Shown here: positions 25,501-39,709 of the stretch, in pieces
Position numbering within the stretch: the stretch's first letter is position 1
Layout of the letters: the number at the start of each line of letters is the position of its first letter
DNA from: Primula veris
Lineage: Eukaryota; Streptophyta; Magnoliopsida; Ericales; Primulaceae
NCBI GenBank assembly: GCA_963682055.1
Contig: OY821740.1
Span: 9,673,314-9,737,313 of the forward strand
Length of the DNA stretch: 64,000 nucleotides
Reading direction: 5' to 3'
Notes under the pieces: generated by a model
What the model was told of the DNA's origin: nothing
The model's database searches: none
Seen by the model: the letters and a program-made list of their open reading frames with translations, nothing else
Translations under genes and position numbers: made by a program

Positions 25501-26893
25501 GCAGGGGATTGTATCCCTCCTCACATAGATCACCATGATTTTCTCCGTCCCTTTTGCACTGTTTCGTTCTTGTCCGAGTGTAAAATATTATTCGGGACGA
25601 GTCTGAAAGTCATCGATGAGGGAGAGTTTGATGGTCCTGTCTCGGTCCCTCTACCAGTCGGGTATGCCCTAATGTTTCTTTCTATTATATCATTAATTAT
25701 ATTTGATTTTGGTATTTCAGTTGATGGTTTAGTGATCGAGGGTTTATGTTTTACTAGTATCAGCGATTAATTACAATTGTTTTACTAACCTTTTGGTCTT
25801 TCGTAATTAGTGTGTCATCTTTTGGAGTTAATGTGTCAAAAGGCATGGCAAGTATGAGGTGGGGGGATTAATATATTTGATTTCAGCAAGCTGGTACTAG
25901 TTTTGATATTTTTGGGTAGATAGTGTAGTGATCAAGGTTTTATGTTTAGCTAGATTTTAAGTAATTTACTACAGTACAATTGTTCTGCCAACTTTTTAGT
26001 CTTTTTGAATCTGTGTGTCAAAATTTATAGGATCAATAAAATGCAAGTGTGGTTCTAGTTTTTCTTTTCAAGGGGTTTGATGTTGCTGATGCAAGTATAA
26101 GTGCTTCTGTATACTCTGTCTCCATCCCTAAGTGTGGTAATTCTTCATTATTTAAGGGAATAACTGGATGGCACAAAGAATATCTGCATCTCTTCTGTAA
26201 TGGGAAAAAAAATGAGTTTTGTATTCTGCTTTTTATATTGCACGTCATAACTTATAAAGAACGGATTATGTATCTCGGAACAAATTTCAGACAGTTAATG
26301 TGGGCCAACATGATTTTTTATGCAGATCTGTTCTCATTTTAAGTGGTAATGGCGCTGACGTCGCAAAACATTGTGTTCCCGGTGTGCCTGCCAAAAGGTT
26401 TGTTATATTTCCTCCCATTTGAATTATAATGTTTCGTTTGTTTTCTTTCAATTTTTATATATAGTTATCCCAAGAGCGGTATTTATGTTTATAGTGAAAG
26501 GTAATTATGGATTCCTTTTTTGTCCGTCTCCTAATATCTCGTAGTGTCTGGTTCATTTATTTTTCTGTACAATTTTTTGACACTTGTAAAGTAATCAAAT
26601 TGTCGAATCTCTCTAATTTTGTTTTCTTTTATCGTAGAATTTCGATAACTTTTAGAAAAATGGATGATCGGAAATTACCTTATCGGTACTTACCTGATCC
26701 GGAGCTTGTCGGTGTTAAGCCTCTCATTAACTCTTCTACAACTAACTCAAGAGTTCAACAAAACCAACCGCAAGATGAAAAGAAGGGACATCGTGAGCCC
26801 ACCCGCGTTGCGGCGAAGCGTGTCGAGCCAATCTTCAACAAGGAGGATGATTTTCCGGCACTTGGTAGCTCCGGCATTTCCAGAAGGAGATGA
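22577..26893 (+). CDS. ALKBH9: ALKBH9-type RNA N6-methyladenosine demethylase
   Basis: Fe(II)/2-oxoglutarate dioxygenase of the plant ALKBH9/10 group, which removes methyl groups from m6A in RNA. Exons: 22577-22730, 24253-24702, 25169-25254, 25351-25661, 26326-26397, 26638-26893 (stop TGA). Splice sites are GT/AG, phases agree, and the product is 442 aa. Visible landmarks: RVDGMKTNVLKGLELHTGVF (about 160-180), the exon-3 segment RTYLEPKKWMRGKG, and the metal-binding triad H288-x-D290 (in HIDHHDF) with H349 (in KHCVPGVPAKR). The 2-oxoglutarate-binding arginine pattern is RISITFR (R358, R364). The C-terminal tail is basic and low in complexity and ends SRRR. All catalytic residues are present. 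Exon 1 (MGEEFLGDF…, with a CGNC pair) is less certain because family N-termini vary. Which ALKBH9 paralogue it is cannot be settled here. Confidence 0.93.
24842..25056. repeat. Direct tandem duplication (about 107 bp x2) in ALKBH9 intron 2
   Basis: Two copies, starting at 24842 and 24949, share CTTATGCTTTTATATTGGG, TTGTATTTCACTTCTTTACC, GTTAGACTCTAAAAGATGTA and TAGTGTCATCTTAAATA(C/T)GA with only a few differences. Recent, intronic, and lying between exons 2 and 3. Confidence 0.92.
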
Positions 26894-27640
26894 CTGTCGA
26901 TATACATATAAAATAAGATAATATAATATACCGCATGCCATTATACTTGGTTTGTTTGGGTTCGTAATTTGAGGGCATACTCTTGCACCGAGAAGAGTTT
27001 ATGTTGTTTCACCTTTGTCGTTGCAGCAACTTATTCTTCAGTTTTGGCTATAACTCCTGTATTGATGATTTTTTTTTATCGATAAAGAGCTTAACTTGGA
27101 TTTTGTCTGTTTTTCGTTGGTTGTAGATTTTTTACATCCTTTTACTCATTGCAGCTTCTTTTTTTTTGTTTTTCTGGTACAAGTTAGATTGCATTTGGTT
27201 AATCCACCCAGCTCTTTCCCAATTTCTAAAGAACTTTCTTAAAAACTTCAAAAAGAGGGCATGCTCTTAACCCTTCTGCTTGTTAGTTGTTTATTTTTAT
27301 CGATTTATTTCTTGCTTATGAAATGCTATTACTGCTTCTGAATTAGTTAAATTTCAATGCTTTCATATACAATGGGTAAGTTTGCAGTATATTAGTTTGT
27401 GTTTGTGTCTCTGTTTCAAAACTCAAAAGTACATGCCTCATGCTGCCTAGGAGCAGGGGCTCGATTTGGTGCTGTGATTAATATAGAGACGCTTTACTAC
27501 GGGTCAAACCCAGGTCAAACAGACCAGATTAGTTGAAATTTTTTATGAAAAAACCTTGTAAATGCTTGGTTCAAAAAATACATTAATAAATCAAAACTTG
27601 CATTTTAAATTTGTTTTAAATTTTAAATAAATCTTTTATT
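26894..27640. other. ALKBH9 3' flank and gene-free DNA
   Basis: The bases after the stop at 26893 are AT-rich and should include the 3' UTR. No further family exon or independent gene was seen. Confidence 0.5.
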
Positions 27641-27643
27641 TAA

Positions 27644-27884
27644 CACCTCGTTTGGTTGCGGGACTCGTAGTTCCGGACTAGGAGTTCAAGCGAGATTACA
27701 AATACCCCTTCATATATTGTCCTGGGACTCCCCATGGTATTGTAAATACATCATTTGAAGGTCATTTGTAATGTCGTTTCACTAATAATCTCAACCATAT
27801 TTAGCTATCCAAACATGTTATTTGTGAGACTCATTTCATTTGAAATCCAATCTCATCTTAATCTCATCCAACCAAACAAGGCCT
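27644..27884. mobile_element. Tourist/Harbinger-type MITE
   Basis: A 241-bp element whose ends are inverted repeats: CACCTCGTTTGGTTG at the left and AGGCCTTGTTTGGTTGG as the reverse complement of the right. TAA flanks both sides (27641-27643, 27885-27887). No coding capacity. A GGCCTTGTTTGG-type end with a TAA target is characteristic of Tourist-like MITEs. Confidence 0.75.
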
Positions 27885-29770
27885 TAATCCTTTCCACAAC
27901 ACCATCTCAATTAACAAATGTCATAGGAATTCAAATACCCCAAAGAAATTAAGTGTGCTTTGTTTTAGAGGCGTCACCAACGTTTGTTAGTGCTTTTGGC
28001 CAAGGATGAAGTTTTTCTGAAGATTTGGTTCCTGCAAAGTTGTTCTTTTTTTTTTGAAGGTTTAACCTTCTTTTAGCCAATGATAATTTATTGAGGCTTT
28101 TACCAAGCTTATGATGAGTGATGCTGAAGCTTGCTTTTCTCTATCCTTTATGAGTGATCTTATGGATTTGCTCTCAGTAATTTGCAGGTTTGAATCTCTG
28201 AACAAAGATCATTCAAAGTGGAAATCTTTATGCTTATTCCAGGGAAGATTTTTTCTTAAAAATCCATCTTTTTGGTCCATTATTGTAGACATGAGAGCTT
28301 GTTTCTCTATTCGTGCTTCTAATAGTTTTACTTTGCAATTATGAGGTTTTTTGTTGAAGGTTAAAGCTTTTTTCAAAAGGCTTGTAAGCTTTGAGTATTT
28401 GGTTGTCAAAAAGCACCTTTTAGATTCACATTGATCGTGGTGGTGTTGAAACTTGAGAGTTATAAGATTATAGGGCATGAAGGAGTAAAGTGGTGTTTTT
28501 TTTACCTCATTAAACTTTGTAAATGAGGTTTTTGAAAAGCTTTAGCTAGATCCTTTTTGCCCGCTTTGCAGTTCGCACCTTGTTTGATTAGGTTTCGTTT
28601 TGGTTTACTTTTAGTTTCTGTAGTGAATCATATCGGATTTCTGTAATTTACAATCATCGTGGGGGATTTTGGAATTAATTGAAACCCGGTACCATTTAAG
28701 ATAATTATTAGGTTTTAGTATCTCTTGCATTTTTTATTAGCATTTATCATATTTAAACATTTTAATTTGGTTTTGATACCGTCTACTCTAAATATAAAAG
28801 CAACCTAGATTCGCATTATGCTCTCTCTAACTATTCTCATAAATTCTTATCTATCCTCCCCCCTCTTCCTCTCTCTATATGTATAGATACATATATGATC
28901 TCCGGTGAGATCTCCAGCCGCCACCATCGCTACCTCTGCCGCCACGTCATCCGATCACCGTCGACCAAAATTGCCAGAAAAACGGAAAATTAAGGAATAT
29001 AAAAATACTAAATAGAAATTTCAGAAAAACCATAAAAGGTAGAGAAAAAAGCGTAAAAAATCAGAAGAAACAAAAAGGGTGATGGATAAAAAAACCCAAC
29101 AAAAACCCGGAAAAATTCACGAAATGAAAGTTCTAAAAGATAAAGAAAGGTCCAAAAATACACATAAATATGTAGAAAAAAATCATATAAGCTCTGAAAA
29201 TCGTAAGGGTTAGACGAAAATAAAAATGGCAGATTTATCCAAATATTCAATTTTTTTCAAAAAGGCTTAGGAACCGTATAAAAAACTGAAACCTAAAAAA
29301 CAAAATAACACAAAAATGTGTGGAAATTTTATATCTACTCTCTCTCATGATAAATTAACAACAAACCATTCACATATTTCACATGGTTTTAGAAGATTGT
29401 TAATGTAGTTAAATTGATCTAAAAAAAGGTAGTAAAATAATGAGAAATATTTTTGGTCAAACATTTTCTTATCTAAAAACTTTACCCACTTATGTGACAT
29501 GCACACATGGCATGTCACCAATACACTAAACATTAGCATTTACTATATTAAAAGAAGTGAGAGAGACCTTAATTTTGAAATTACCTAATCAAGAAATTTT
29601 ATTCTCTCAACAATTATAAAAATTTGTCATGACTAATAATATCACCGCTAAGTTTGCAATAATATTAATGAACCAGATAACTCAACCAGACTATTAACAT
29701 AACAGTCTTTAATGTAAATTTAGAATTTCATTTTCACCCCGAAATTTAAGAGTATGTTATTCGGTCATAT
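27885..29770. other. Gene-free region with a short GC-richer patch
   Basis: No recognised gene. At 28905-28985 there is a GC-rich patch (CCGCCACCATCGCTACC…) in otherwise AT-rich DNA, followed by A-rich sequence. The patch resembles the sort of genic scrap carried by transposons, but neither a source gene nor element ends could be identified. Confidence 0.4.
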
Positions 29771-29773
29771 ATT

Positions 29774-30072
29774 TAATATTTAAGTTTATGGTAGTTTCAA
29801 ATAGAGTGCTATAATATTATATTTGAGTTTTTATTTTGTTAAATTATCAAATAAAATATATTAAAATTTTAAATATTTTTAATTAATATTTAAGTTTATG
29901 GTAGTCTCAACTAGGGTTCCATAAATATTATATTTGAGGTTTTATTTTGTTGAATAGTCAAATAAAATATATTAAAACCATTAAAATTTTAAATATTTTA
30001 AATTAATATTTAAATTTATGATAATCTCAACTAGGGTTCCATAAATATTATATTTGAGATTTTATTTTTGTT
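29774..30072. repeat. Tandem repeat, about 115-bp unit x3
   Basis: Three units share TTAATATTTAA(G/A)TTTATG, TAGTCTCAACTAGGGTTCC, ATATTATATTTGAG, TTTTATTTTGTT and TCAAATAAAATATATTAAAA. The second and third are closest to each other. No coding capacity. Confidence 0.85.
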
Positions 30073-33000
30073 TTATGTGGGTGTCAAAAGAATTCTAAAA
30101 ATTACATAAATGACTGTTTGGTAATCAGTCTGATTGAACAAGTCCGAGTGTATAGCGTTACTGCTAAATTTGGGCAACCATTATTTCACAAACTAAAATG
30201 AAAACATAGTCAAATTTATTATGTGAAGTTAAGATTGGAACGAAAATTTGTGAAAAGATTATTATTTACACGTGAAAGCAGTAGAAATCGGAATTTTATT
30301 TAAAGAAAAATAACTAACAGTTATTTACGCTATAAATTTTTAAAAAAATGTACTTTACTTTATTTAAAAATAACAATCAATTTATCATTTCTTTTCACTT
30401 ATGTGATTAGTAAAAGTTATTATATACTCATTCACAATCACACATTTACATCATATATAGTATAATAATGTACACATTAACAATGGACGTGCTATTTAGA
30501 GATGGTAGGGTGAGACAACCCGTCCCATAATTATAAGTTTTTTTTTTTTGTTTATATATTATGATTTGTTTAAAATTAACATTTCAACACCTCCATAAAA
30601 AACCACATGGAGACGATTTTTTAAGTGTTAATTTCGGCACCCTCGTCATAAATTTATTATTTATGCATTGGTCAACGAGAGCAGAATTATTAAAAAATCA
30701 ATGACCAGTTAAATAAAATTTTAAATTAAGATATGGAGTTAAAACCTACAAGTGAATGTAAACATGCAAGGGTATTTTAGGTGAATAAAGTTACATGACA
30801 ACAAATATTTTTTTGAGAGATTGACTTGATTAAGATGTTATCTATTATAAAGAAAATTAGACGAATATGGAAAATAATTAAATGGTTGGGTCATTAAATG
30901 TTGTCTATATAATTGTCTGTGTTACTCTCTCAATTCTTTTTCCGTTACTTTGACATCCACACCACCCTCTTGATTTTTTTAGGTTGATTTTGATGGTGAC
31001 AATAACATCACTCTAAAATAATATTGTTTCCCACATTTGTCATAAAATTACCATTTAATGATGGGATGATGATAAATGTGTTTGTTTATTACAAAACTAA
31101 TAAATAAGAGTATAAAACGAATAATTAATCTTAAATAGCAAATTAGACTATTATTTGGAATGGATTAAAAATTAAATTGGAATGTTGACATGTGTTTGTT
31201 TACATAAAATTTGTACATGTATATTATATTATGTGTATGTTGGGTTTGGTGATTGGTCCCATTTTCCCGTTAATAAAAATGGTTTGATTAAAAACAGAAA
31301 AAATTATATTACGTGTTTTGTAATTAACCTTTAAACATTATATTTTTCTATGTAGACATTTTTAATGGTAACGTCAATATATAGAGGTTTTATGATATAT
31401 CGCATACCAAAAATGAAATATTAGTTTAATGAACAAAACAGTAAAAAAAATTAGTTATATTGATCCATGTAATGACAACCAATAATCAATTATTAAAACT
31501 GAATGACAAACCAAATGTTGCGAGTTACTAAACGTTTTCTCGACTGCTTATTACAATTGTAGGAGTGGCTCGATGTTTTTAATTTTTTTGATACTATTTA
31601 TCATGACATGTTGTGAGTTGCCACTACTATATATACGACGGTGTCTGTTTGATTGTCACTCTATATGGGATTAATGTTGAGATTATACAAGTGTTTTGGA
31701 CTGCTGCTGTTACTTTGCAATTGTTAAGGGCTGATTTGTCTATTATGTTAGTTGTAATGTCTATGTGTAATTAGTGCAAACTATGGAAACGACCAGCTGT
31801 ATAGAGGTTTAACAAATATTTCTTTAGTTCAATATAATATTTGTTCTCTTTCTATACATCTATACAGAGTTCGTCTTCTCCATTTACTTTGCGTATTTTT
31901 ACTGGTTTAACAATTCATGAGTTCGTTTGAGCTTGGCTGACCAAAATCTTGTTACTCAACTCGGAGTATCCGGTTAGGATGGTTTTGACATTAAGGCAGC
32001 AAGGAGCTCATTAAGTCATCCCGAGAGTCCAGTTATTGCTAATTACCATGAAGTGTTACTGCTCTGCCTGCTCTTTAAATACATGCATGAATGCTTATAT
32101 AATGATCCGTTTTAAGAGACTTTTCAGCATGGTATAGGAAAGTATTGTTTGAGTAGAGCTCATAAGATGAATATTGGTCTTTGGTGGCATAATTACCGTC
32201 TATCTTCGTTATAAACAATTTACACAGTTAGTATCTCTGATGGAATTTTGTTTTTGACTTGGGTAGGTTTATTCCAACTTTCACCAAAAATAGAAGTGTT
32301 TGTATGACAGGTTAAAGATATGTTATGGTGGTTTCCCCCTGATGGTGGTAGTAGTTCATGTAGAATTTGGAAGTGTATTTGGGCTATTACTATACAGTTT
32401 TAGCTATCAAGTTCTTAGGAGATCAAGATTAAAGATAACCTTGGAATAAACTCATTTTTCAGGCAACATATATATATAATGATATCCTTGGTCAGTTGGT
32501 CCTATATTTTATATTCTAATTTGATTTCCTAGTTTATCATTATAGTAAAACCACTGTAATATCATTTACTTTCCATATTTATCTATTTTTTTTCAGCAAG
32601 CAAGAAATGTCATATAGGAGAATCAAAAATATTGAAGCACAAGCTGCAAACTCAAGAAAAAATTCAAACAGTTTGCAAGTTTGTTATTACAGACATAACC
32701 ATCCAAAAACAGTCCTTAGTAACAAGAGCAGCAATGTAACATCAACAAGTAAATCAACTAAAATCGAAAGTTTATTTACTTTGTGTAATACCTAACATCA
32801 GTACAACAGCTAGAAGATCGAAGCTTAATTGCGAGTCAAGGCACACAATTGACGATAAGGTAGCATCAGTCCCGAAGAACCTAAATCAAACCCAAATATA
32901 TACTACTTCTTAAATCTAAGTACAGAATGAAAATCATAATGAACACATCACCAATTAATTGCATAGATGCTTCACATCCACCAATAAGCAATGGTAAAAA

Positions 33001-35821
33001 CAAAGCATGATTATACAAACTTTTATGTTACCTAAACTCATCAAGTGTTAATCTAGTAAATGGGAGTTCATTAATTTGTGAGTTGAAATACAGATCAGAA
33101 GGCTTTGTAAAGTTTACCTACTGAGCTCCTCAAGTCAAAACTATGCACTGAGGTCTTGTATAAAATTGGGATTTTTTTTGTAAAGTGACTATATTCCATA
33201 ACTTAGATGCACAAAGAAATATTAAGTTGATAATTCTGTATATCTCTGTTGCCGTTTCACTAAATATATGATCTTATAACTGGAATCTTCAAATAATACA
33301 GCAAGTTGCCATAATAATAGTAATTGTTAAAGTCTAAGATCTCAAAAAAAAACAAAAAACAAGAGTACATAAAACGCTTTTCAGGTTTCACAACCGAAGG
33401 TCCAAAGTTTTGCCACTTAATTAATCAGGCAACACTCTCGGTTCAGAGTTTGTTTGCCTGGAGCGTTTAAGCTTAATTATATGCCGGTTTAAATTACATT
33501 CGATAACTTATGTCAACAAAATATTCGTTCATTTTTTGTTTGTTATATTTTACTTGGACAGTATTCTATTTCTGGAAGTCTCAATTTATTGATTTAATTA
33601 ATAAAGATGGTAAATAACTCTATTACACTTAAAAAAAACCCAGACAAAAAGTGAAATACAAAAAATATAATTTAACATAAAATACAAAGTTAACTTGCAA
33701 AATAGCCATAGTTCATGGGGTTATTTGCAATATAACCCACTACTGCTATTAGTAGAGCACAAAACAAGAAAATCTTTAGTATCAGGCCAAAAAACAAAAG
33801 CCTAAATCAAAGTTCAGCATAGAATTTTGTAGCCTCGGACCTCTACAAAAGTCAAAGGCATCTATTAATGGAGTAGATTGTTACAATCACTAGCTGTCAC
33901 TATTCTTTTCCCCCAGAAAAAAAACATGTAAAATAAAATAAGGAGAGAGAAAAGATTCACCAATTCCATGAAATTACCTTCTTTGGGCAAATAAATAAGC
34001 AAAAATAACAAACCAAAAATCCTTGGCACATCAATTGAAAATCCCCATACTTAAAAGACTTGCTGGTTTTACGGGTGCAAACCTGCAACTTAAAGTACAA
34101 TAGTTTTTCATTTCTTTTGTTTGTAAAATAGTGAAAATTTATTTCATGACTTCGGTTAAACGGAAAACTGTACGGCTGTTTGGCAAAACTAAACTTATTA
34201 AAACTTTTGGTTCAAATTAAAACTTCAACTTAACAAGCACTATCATGAATTTCAATTAATGAGATACATGAACTTCTTACAAGATTCCCCTTCGCCCGTT
34301 CTTCTTCAACCTACGACATGATGATAAAGGCATGGTTTGGGAGGAATGAAGCCTGGTCCGATATTTTCAACGAGCTATAATTAAAAGCTTAGAAATCATC
34401 GAGCCAGCCAACATACCCCTCAAACACTTCCATATACATGCGTATAGTCTCTTGAACCCTAGGAACATAATATTTGTATATTTAGAGAGAAAAATTAGAG
34501 GGAGAGGGGGCATCTTGACTCACATGAAGCCCTAGTCCACATTTGGTGAATATGAGGCACAAAACTAAGAACCCTAGGAACATATTATTTATAGAGAAAT
34601 ATATTGGTATTAAATTCCTGAAGATAAGTCCACGCATATCTTCTGGCGCGTGTTCCTACGATATATTAGTAACAAATTAGAGAAAAATACGGATATATGA
34701 GATTTAAACAAATCATATCTGAGGTTATTGATATTGTTTTAAGAAAAATATTTTTCTGTATATCTAAATCAATTTTGTAAATATACTGATAGTTTAATTA
34801 TGTGGACATGAGAGGTGATAATTTTACAATGGTCTGAAAAATATATGGTCATTTTGGAAATAAGGTTTTTAGAAAAGGAAATAGTTAATGGAGTAGTTTG
34901 TGAAAGTAATGTGATCATTTTAGTTATTATTTGTTTTAATATTGATATTCCATGATTTTATTTCCTATGTTTTTTATATTTCTTTTTTAGGATCCTTTGG
35001 ACCTTTTGATAGCAGTGTGACAATGTGTTCATATTGGTTCATCCTCTTTTCATGAAATTTTTACTAACATTGATCTAATAAGTATGCATTTATTTTCTAT
35101 TGAATTTGATATTTCTTTTTCACAACCCTCTGTATTTAATCATCTTATGCTTTGAAAAGACAAAAAAGAATTTGCAATTGTATGATTTTACAACTAGCAA
35201 GTATTTTCCTAATCACAAACAATATTGTTAACCAAGCACGCCTGCAGGCTGCAGACCTAATTTTTTGGAGACTACCTCAAGCTTCTCAACACATTTTTTA
35301 TATTTTTTTATGCTAATGCAACAATTGGTCATTTTCTTATATTTGGATCTACCGGACTTCGATTTACATTTTAGTGTCAGCATCTTTTAAAATTAATGAA
35401 TTAATGACAAGAAGCAATTTACTCCTTTTTTTATTTGAAATAAAAGAAGCAATTACTCCTTTGATCCACAAATCTACTGCTTTCTGGAAAAAAACAGTAA
35501 TACTCAAATCGTCCAATATCTACACGCCCCCTATTGAATGGACAGCGAGAATATGGATATTGAATGGATCTAAATGTTTTTGAAACTTCGCATATGGACA
35601 GTGTGATGTATATCAAAGTTGTAAAAATTAGTCATATCACGAAATCGGCATCAATTTAAACGTACTCGAAGTCAGCTCTTCACCTCTTGCAGACACGAGT
35701 TGTTTTCTAGCACGAGACGTGTCTCCCTGGTGCTTGCTTGATTCTATATTTAAGCTTGCTTTTTTTTTTTTCCCATTTATAAATTACATTTAATTAGGGT
35801 CATTCTAAAGTTAAGCTATGC

Positions 35822-35867
<46 letters not shown>

Positions 35868-37370
35868 AGCTGTTTTCTTAAATTGAATGAACAAATAAAA
35901 TTTGCTTTAAATAAGGCAGCTTATTGTTTATTAGTGCAACCTAACTCTAATCTATATATATTAAGATCCTTTATTCAAAATCTCTATCTAGAACAGATTA
36001 TTATGTAATTTGTTATACTAAGTTTAAGCAAAATGTTTGTTAAGGGATTTTTTCTAAGTGGCTCATGAACCACTTCTTGGAAAAGAATTTCACACCACAT
36101 GAATTCAAAGACGCAAGAACAAAATTACTTTTTGTGTTTTCGAAAACAAATATAAAGAGAACAAATATTTTTATGAAAAATGTTTAGAGAAGTGTACCAA
36201 GGAAAATTATAAATAACTGTTGCAGGTCAACAACTACCCGACCTGCCACCTGAAAAGGCCAAGGACAATCCAAACGTTTATTACAACTAACAAAACAACA
36301 GAGATGTTTATTTATTATGACTAATTTAGCTATGAATACTGAGCAGCATTCATTTGACACGGAATCTAATGTTAATTTATAATTTATTGCCACAGATTTC
36401 AAGGAAATATGAGAAATATATACAAAAAGAGATTGAGAAAAAAAAACCCTTTAGGTGGAAAGTTTTTACTGTAGTTTTTTTCAAATTAGAAACCAACTTT
36501 ATTTTTCATTTGTTTTTTTATAAGTTCAACACAGGAAAAAAATTCAATCAAGGACAAAAATAGTAGTAAGCTCCAACTTAGTTTTGATGACATTTTTTTT
36601 GGCAAGTAAGAATAAATGAATAATATATTAACGCAAAAAAAAAAAAAATGAAAATTTGAACCAGCTTGCTGCCTCAAGAGTCAAGAGGCTCAAAGAGCAG
36701 TTCAAAAGGTAAAAAATTTCTTTCAGTTTTGATGCTATTATTTGATTAATACGGTAAAAGCCTAAAAGATACGTACCTTACTTTTGATTGTACGATTAGA
36801 TACCAGTCATAGCTCAAATTATTCAAACGTTTTCAATGAAATATATCTCAAGAACAGTCATAAATACAGACATTTACTGAAAAACAAAGACCGAAAATTA
36901 CTGTAAGCATTTTTTCTTGATGATTCGCTCATAAATGATATGCTTGATGGGATGCTCACCATTAATATTAATTGAGTTATATATAAAGTAGGTGAAACTG
37001 GCGAAAAGAATCATTAATATTAGAGGTCAGACGACCAAATAACAACCGCATCACCAACCTTAATAATTTTATCAAACATAACCCATTTTATATCGTTTAA
37101 GTAACCGTTTACATTTACACAAAATTCTAGCTTTTTTATTAATTTTTTTATAATAACCTTACATTTTTATTTATTTATTATTATTTAATAATCATAACAA
37201 TATTACAAGAACAGAAATGTGGACCCGGTGATAGGTTATTACTATTATATTCGTACAATGAATCATATAAATTACTCATATAGGTGAATTTTGTGTTCAG
37301 TGAAATTTAGTTAATTTATAAGGTTTATAATGCATGCCACTTTTTATATCATAATCATCAAATTTTTCCC
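30073..37370. other. Long gene-free AT-rich interval
   Basis: More than 7 kb on both strands gives only short reading frames without family character (the longest lie near 32607-32795, 35374-35583 and 36184-36563). A (TA)n microsatellite lies at 35825-35864. A phrase AACCCTAGGAACAT(A)ATATT is repeated about 120 bp apart (34455, 34569). No transposon ends were found, though old decayed elements probably make up much of it. Confidence 0.5.
35825..35864. repeat. (TA)n microsatellite
   Basis: About 20 uninterrupted TA dinucleotides, bounded by GCATTA and GAATAG. Confidence 0.95.
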
Positions 37371-37420
37371 CCGGAAAAAATTAAGGATTAGACCATGAAA
37401 ACAAAAGTATTTAAGGATTG

Positions 37421-38950
37421 GTCCGGCTATAAAATTTATTTAAGAATTGGTCAATTATTTCTGAAACTAATTAAGGATTGGTCCACTATATATAATATAT
37501 ATATTCTGTTTTTTTAAACTATCAGTTGTATCTCTCACTCTAAACCATTTCTCTCTAAGCTATCAGATGTTGTATCTCTCTCTAAACTATCAGTTGTTGT
37601 ATCTCTCTCTCTAAATCATCTCTCTCACTGAACGAATTTTTTCAAATTGCTCTATCTATCTCCGACGGAAAGGTTCTCTCTCTCTAGAACCTTCAGACTG
37701 TTTTTTATTGCTAACTCCGTTTTTCTTGGTGAGTTTAGCTCAAATTGCTAGCTCGGTTTAGAGATTTATTATAATAAATCAGACTGTTATGTAACATAAT
37801 GTATGATTTTGTATTATTAAAATTCAAGAGTTCATACTGTTTTTTTTTGTATTCAGACTGTTTTAAAAAACAGTTTGAGCTATTGTATTCAACCGTTACA
37901 GAAAACAGTTTGAGTTATTATATAACAAGTGTCCGGCTATAAAATTTATTTAAGAATTGGTCAATTATTTCTGAAACTAATTAAGAATTGGTCCACTATA
38001 TATAATATATATATTCTGTTTTTTTAAACTATCAGTTGTATCTCTCACTCTAAACCATTTCTCTCTAAGCTATCAGATGTTGTATCTCTCTCTAAACTAT
38101 CAGTTGTTGTATCTCTCTCTCTAAATCATCTCTCTCACTGAACGAATTTTTTCAAATTGCTCTATCTATCTCCGACGGAAAGGTTCTCTCTCTCTAGAAC
38201 CTTCAGACTGTTTTTTATTGCTAACTCCGTTTTTCTTGGTGAGTTTAGCTCAAATTGCTAGCTCGGTTTAGAGATTTATTATAATAAATCAGACTGTTCT
38301 GTAACACAATGTATGATTTTGTATTATTAAAATTCAAGAGTTCATACTGTTTTTTTTTGTATTCAGACTGTTTTAAAAAACAGTTTGAGCTATTGTATTC
38401 AACAGTTACAGAAAACAGTTTGAGTTATTATATAACAAGTGTCCGGCTATAAAATTTATTTAAAAATTGGTCAATTATTTCTGAAACTAATTAAGAATTG
38501 GTCCACTATATATAATATATATATTCTGTTTTTTTAAACTATCAGTTGTATCTCTCACTCTAAACCATTTCTCTCTAAGCTATCAGATGTTGTATCTCTC
38601 TCTAAACTATCAGTTGTTGTATCTCTCTCTCTAAATCATCTCTCTCACTGAACGAATTTTTTCAAATTGCTCTATCTATCTCCGACGGAAAGGTTCTCTC
38701 TCTCTAGAACCTTCAGACTGTTTTTTATTGCTAACTCCATTTTTCTTGGTGAGTTTAGCTCAAATTGCTAGCTCGGTTTAGAGATTTATTATAATAAATC
38801 AGACTGTTCTGTAACACAATGTATGATTTTGTATTATTAAAATTCAAGAGTTCATACTGTTTTTTTTTTGTATTCAGACTGTTTTAAAAAACAGTTTGAG
38901 CTATTGTATTCAACAGTTACAGAAAACAGTTTGAGTTATTATAAACAGTC
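37421..38950. repeat. Tandem array, 510-bp unit x3, copies about 99% alike
   Basis: Units begin GTCCGGCTATAAAATTTATT at 37421, 37931 and 38441, exactly 510 bp apart. Only a handful of single-base differences were noticed (for example GTTATGTAACATAATG in unit 1 against GTTCTGTAACACAATG in units 2 and 3). Each unit has CT-rich blocks with repeated AAACTATCAGTTGT and many AAACAGT(T/C)TGAG / CAGACTGTTTT inverted words. No credible protein. Confidence 0.95.
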
Positions 38951-39350
38951 TGAGCTATTGTATTCTTGTTATATAATAACTCAGACTGTTTTCTGTAACA
39001 CAATGCATGTTTTTGTTAGGTTTTTAGAGATCAATTGCGTTTATTATTAAAATTTAATAGTTCATAATGTTTTTTCTTGTATTCAGACTGTTTTAAAAAA
39101 CAGTATGAGCTATTATATTCAAGAGTTACAGAAAACAGTCTGAGTAATTATAAACAGTCCGAGTTATTGTATTCTTGTTATATAATAACTCATGCTGTTT
39201 TCTGTAACACAATTCATGTTTTTGTTAGGTTTTTAGAGATCAATTGCGTTTATTATTAAATTTTAAGAGTTAATACTGTTTTTTCTTGTATTCAGACTGT
39301 TTTAAATTTAAAACAGTCTGAGCTATTGTATTCAAGAGTTCATATTTCCT
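38841..39350. repeat. Secondary tandem array, 209-bp unit, built from the tail of the 510-bp unit
   Basis: Units starting near 38850 and 39059 (with a partial third near 39268) share TGTATTCAGACTGTTTTAAA, GAGCTATTGTATTC, CTTGTTATATAATAACTCA, TGTTTTCTGTAACACAAT and TTTTTAGAGATCAATTGCGT. Alternating CAGACTG and CAGTCTGA words make it strongly palindromic. The two similar 60-aa reading frames here are products of the repeat. Confidence 0.85.
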
Positions 39351-39709
39351 ATATTCAGACTGTTTTACAAATCAGTTATTTAGAGTTCTTTTTATAGATC
39401 AATTGCTTTTGTTTTATTATTATTCTTATTTAGACTGTTTCAGACTGTTTTAGAGATCAATTGCTGTTATGTTTTTTGTGCACAGGTATTATTTCTGATG
39501 GATTCGTTTGATTTAGCAATGTATTGTCGATATAAACAGTCTGAATAATATTTTCTGAAATCAACGAAGAGTATTTGCTGAATAATATAAACAGTCTGAA
39601 TAATATTACCTTTATCATGTTGTTTTCTGAAATCAACGAAGAGATAATACAGTCTGATGGCGGGATTTGTTGGCGGTTTAGAGAGAGAATACAGTCCAAA
39701 TACGTTTTT

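Noticed and set aside
38868..39259. Two similar 60-aa frames 209 bp apart
   Set aside because: Created by the 209-bp tandem repeat; full of low-complexity and palindromic sequence with no domain.
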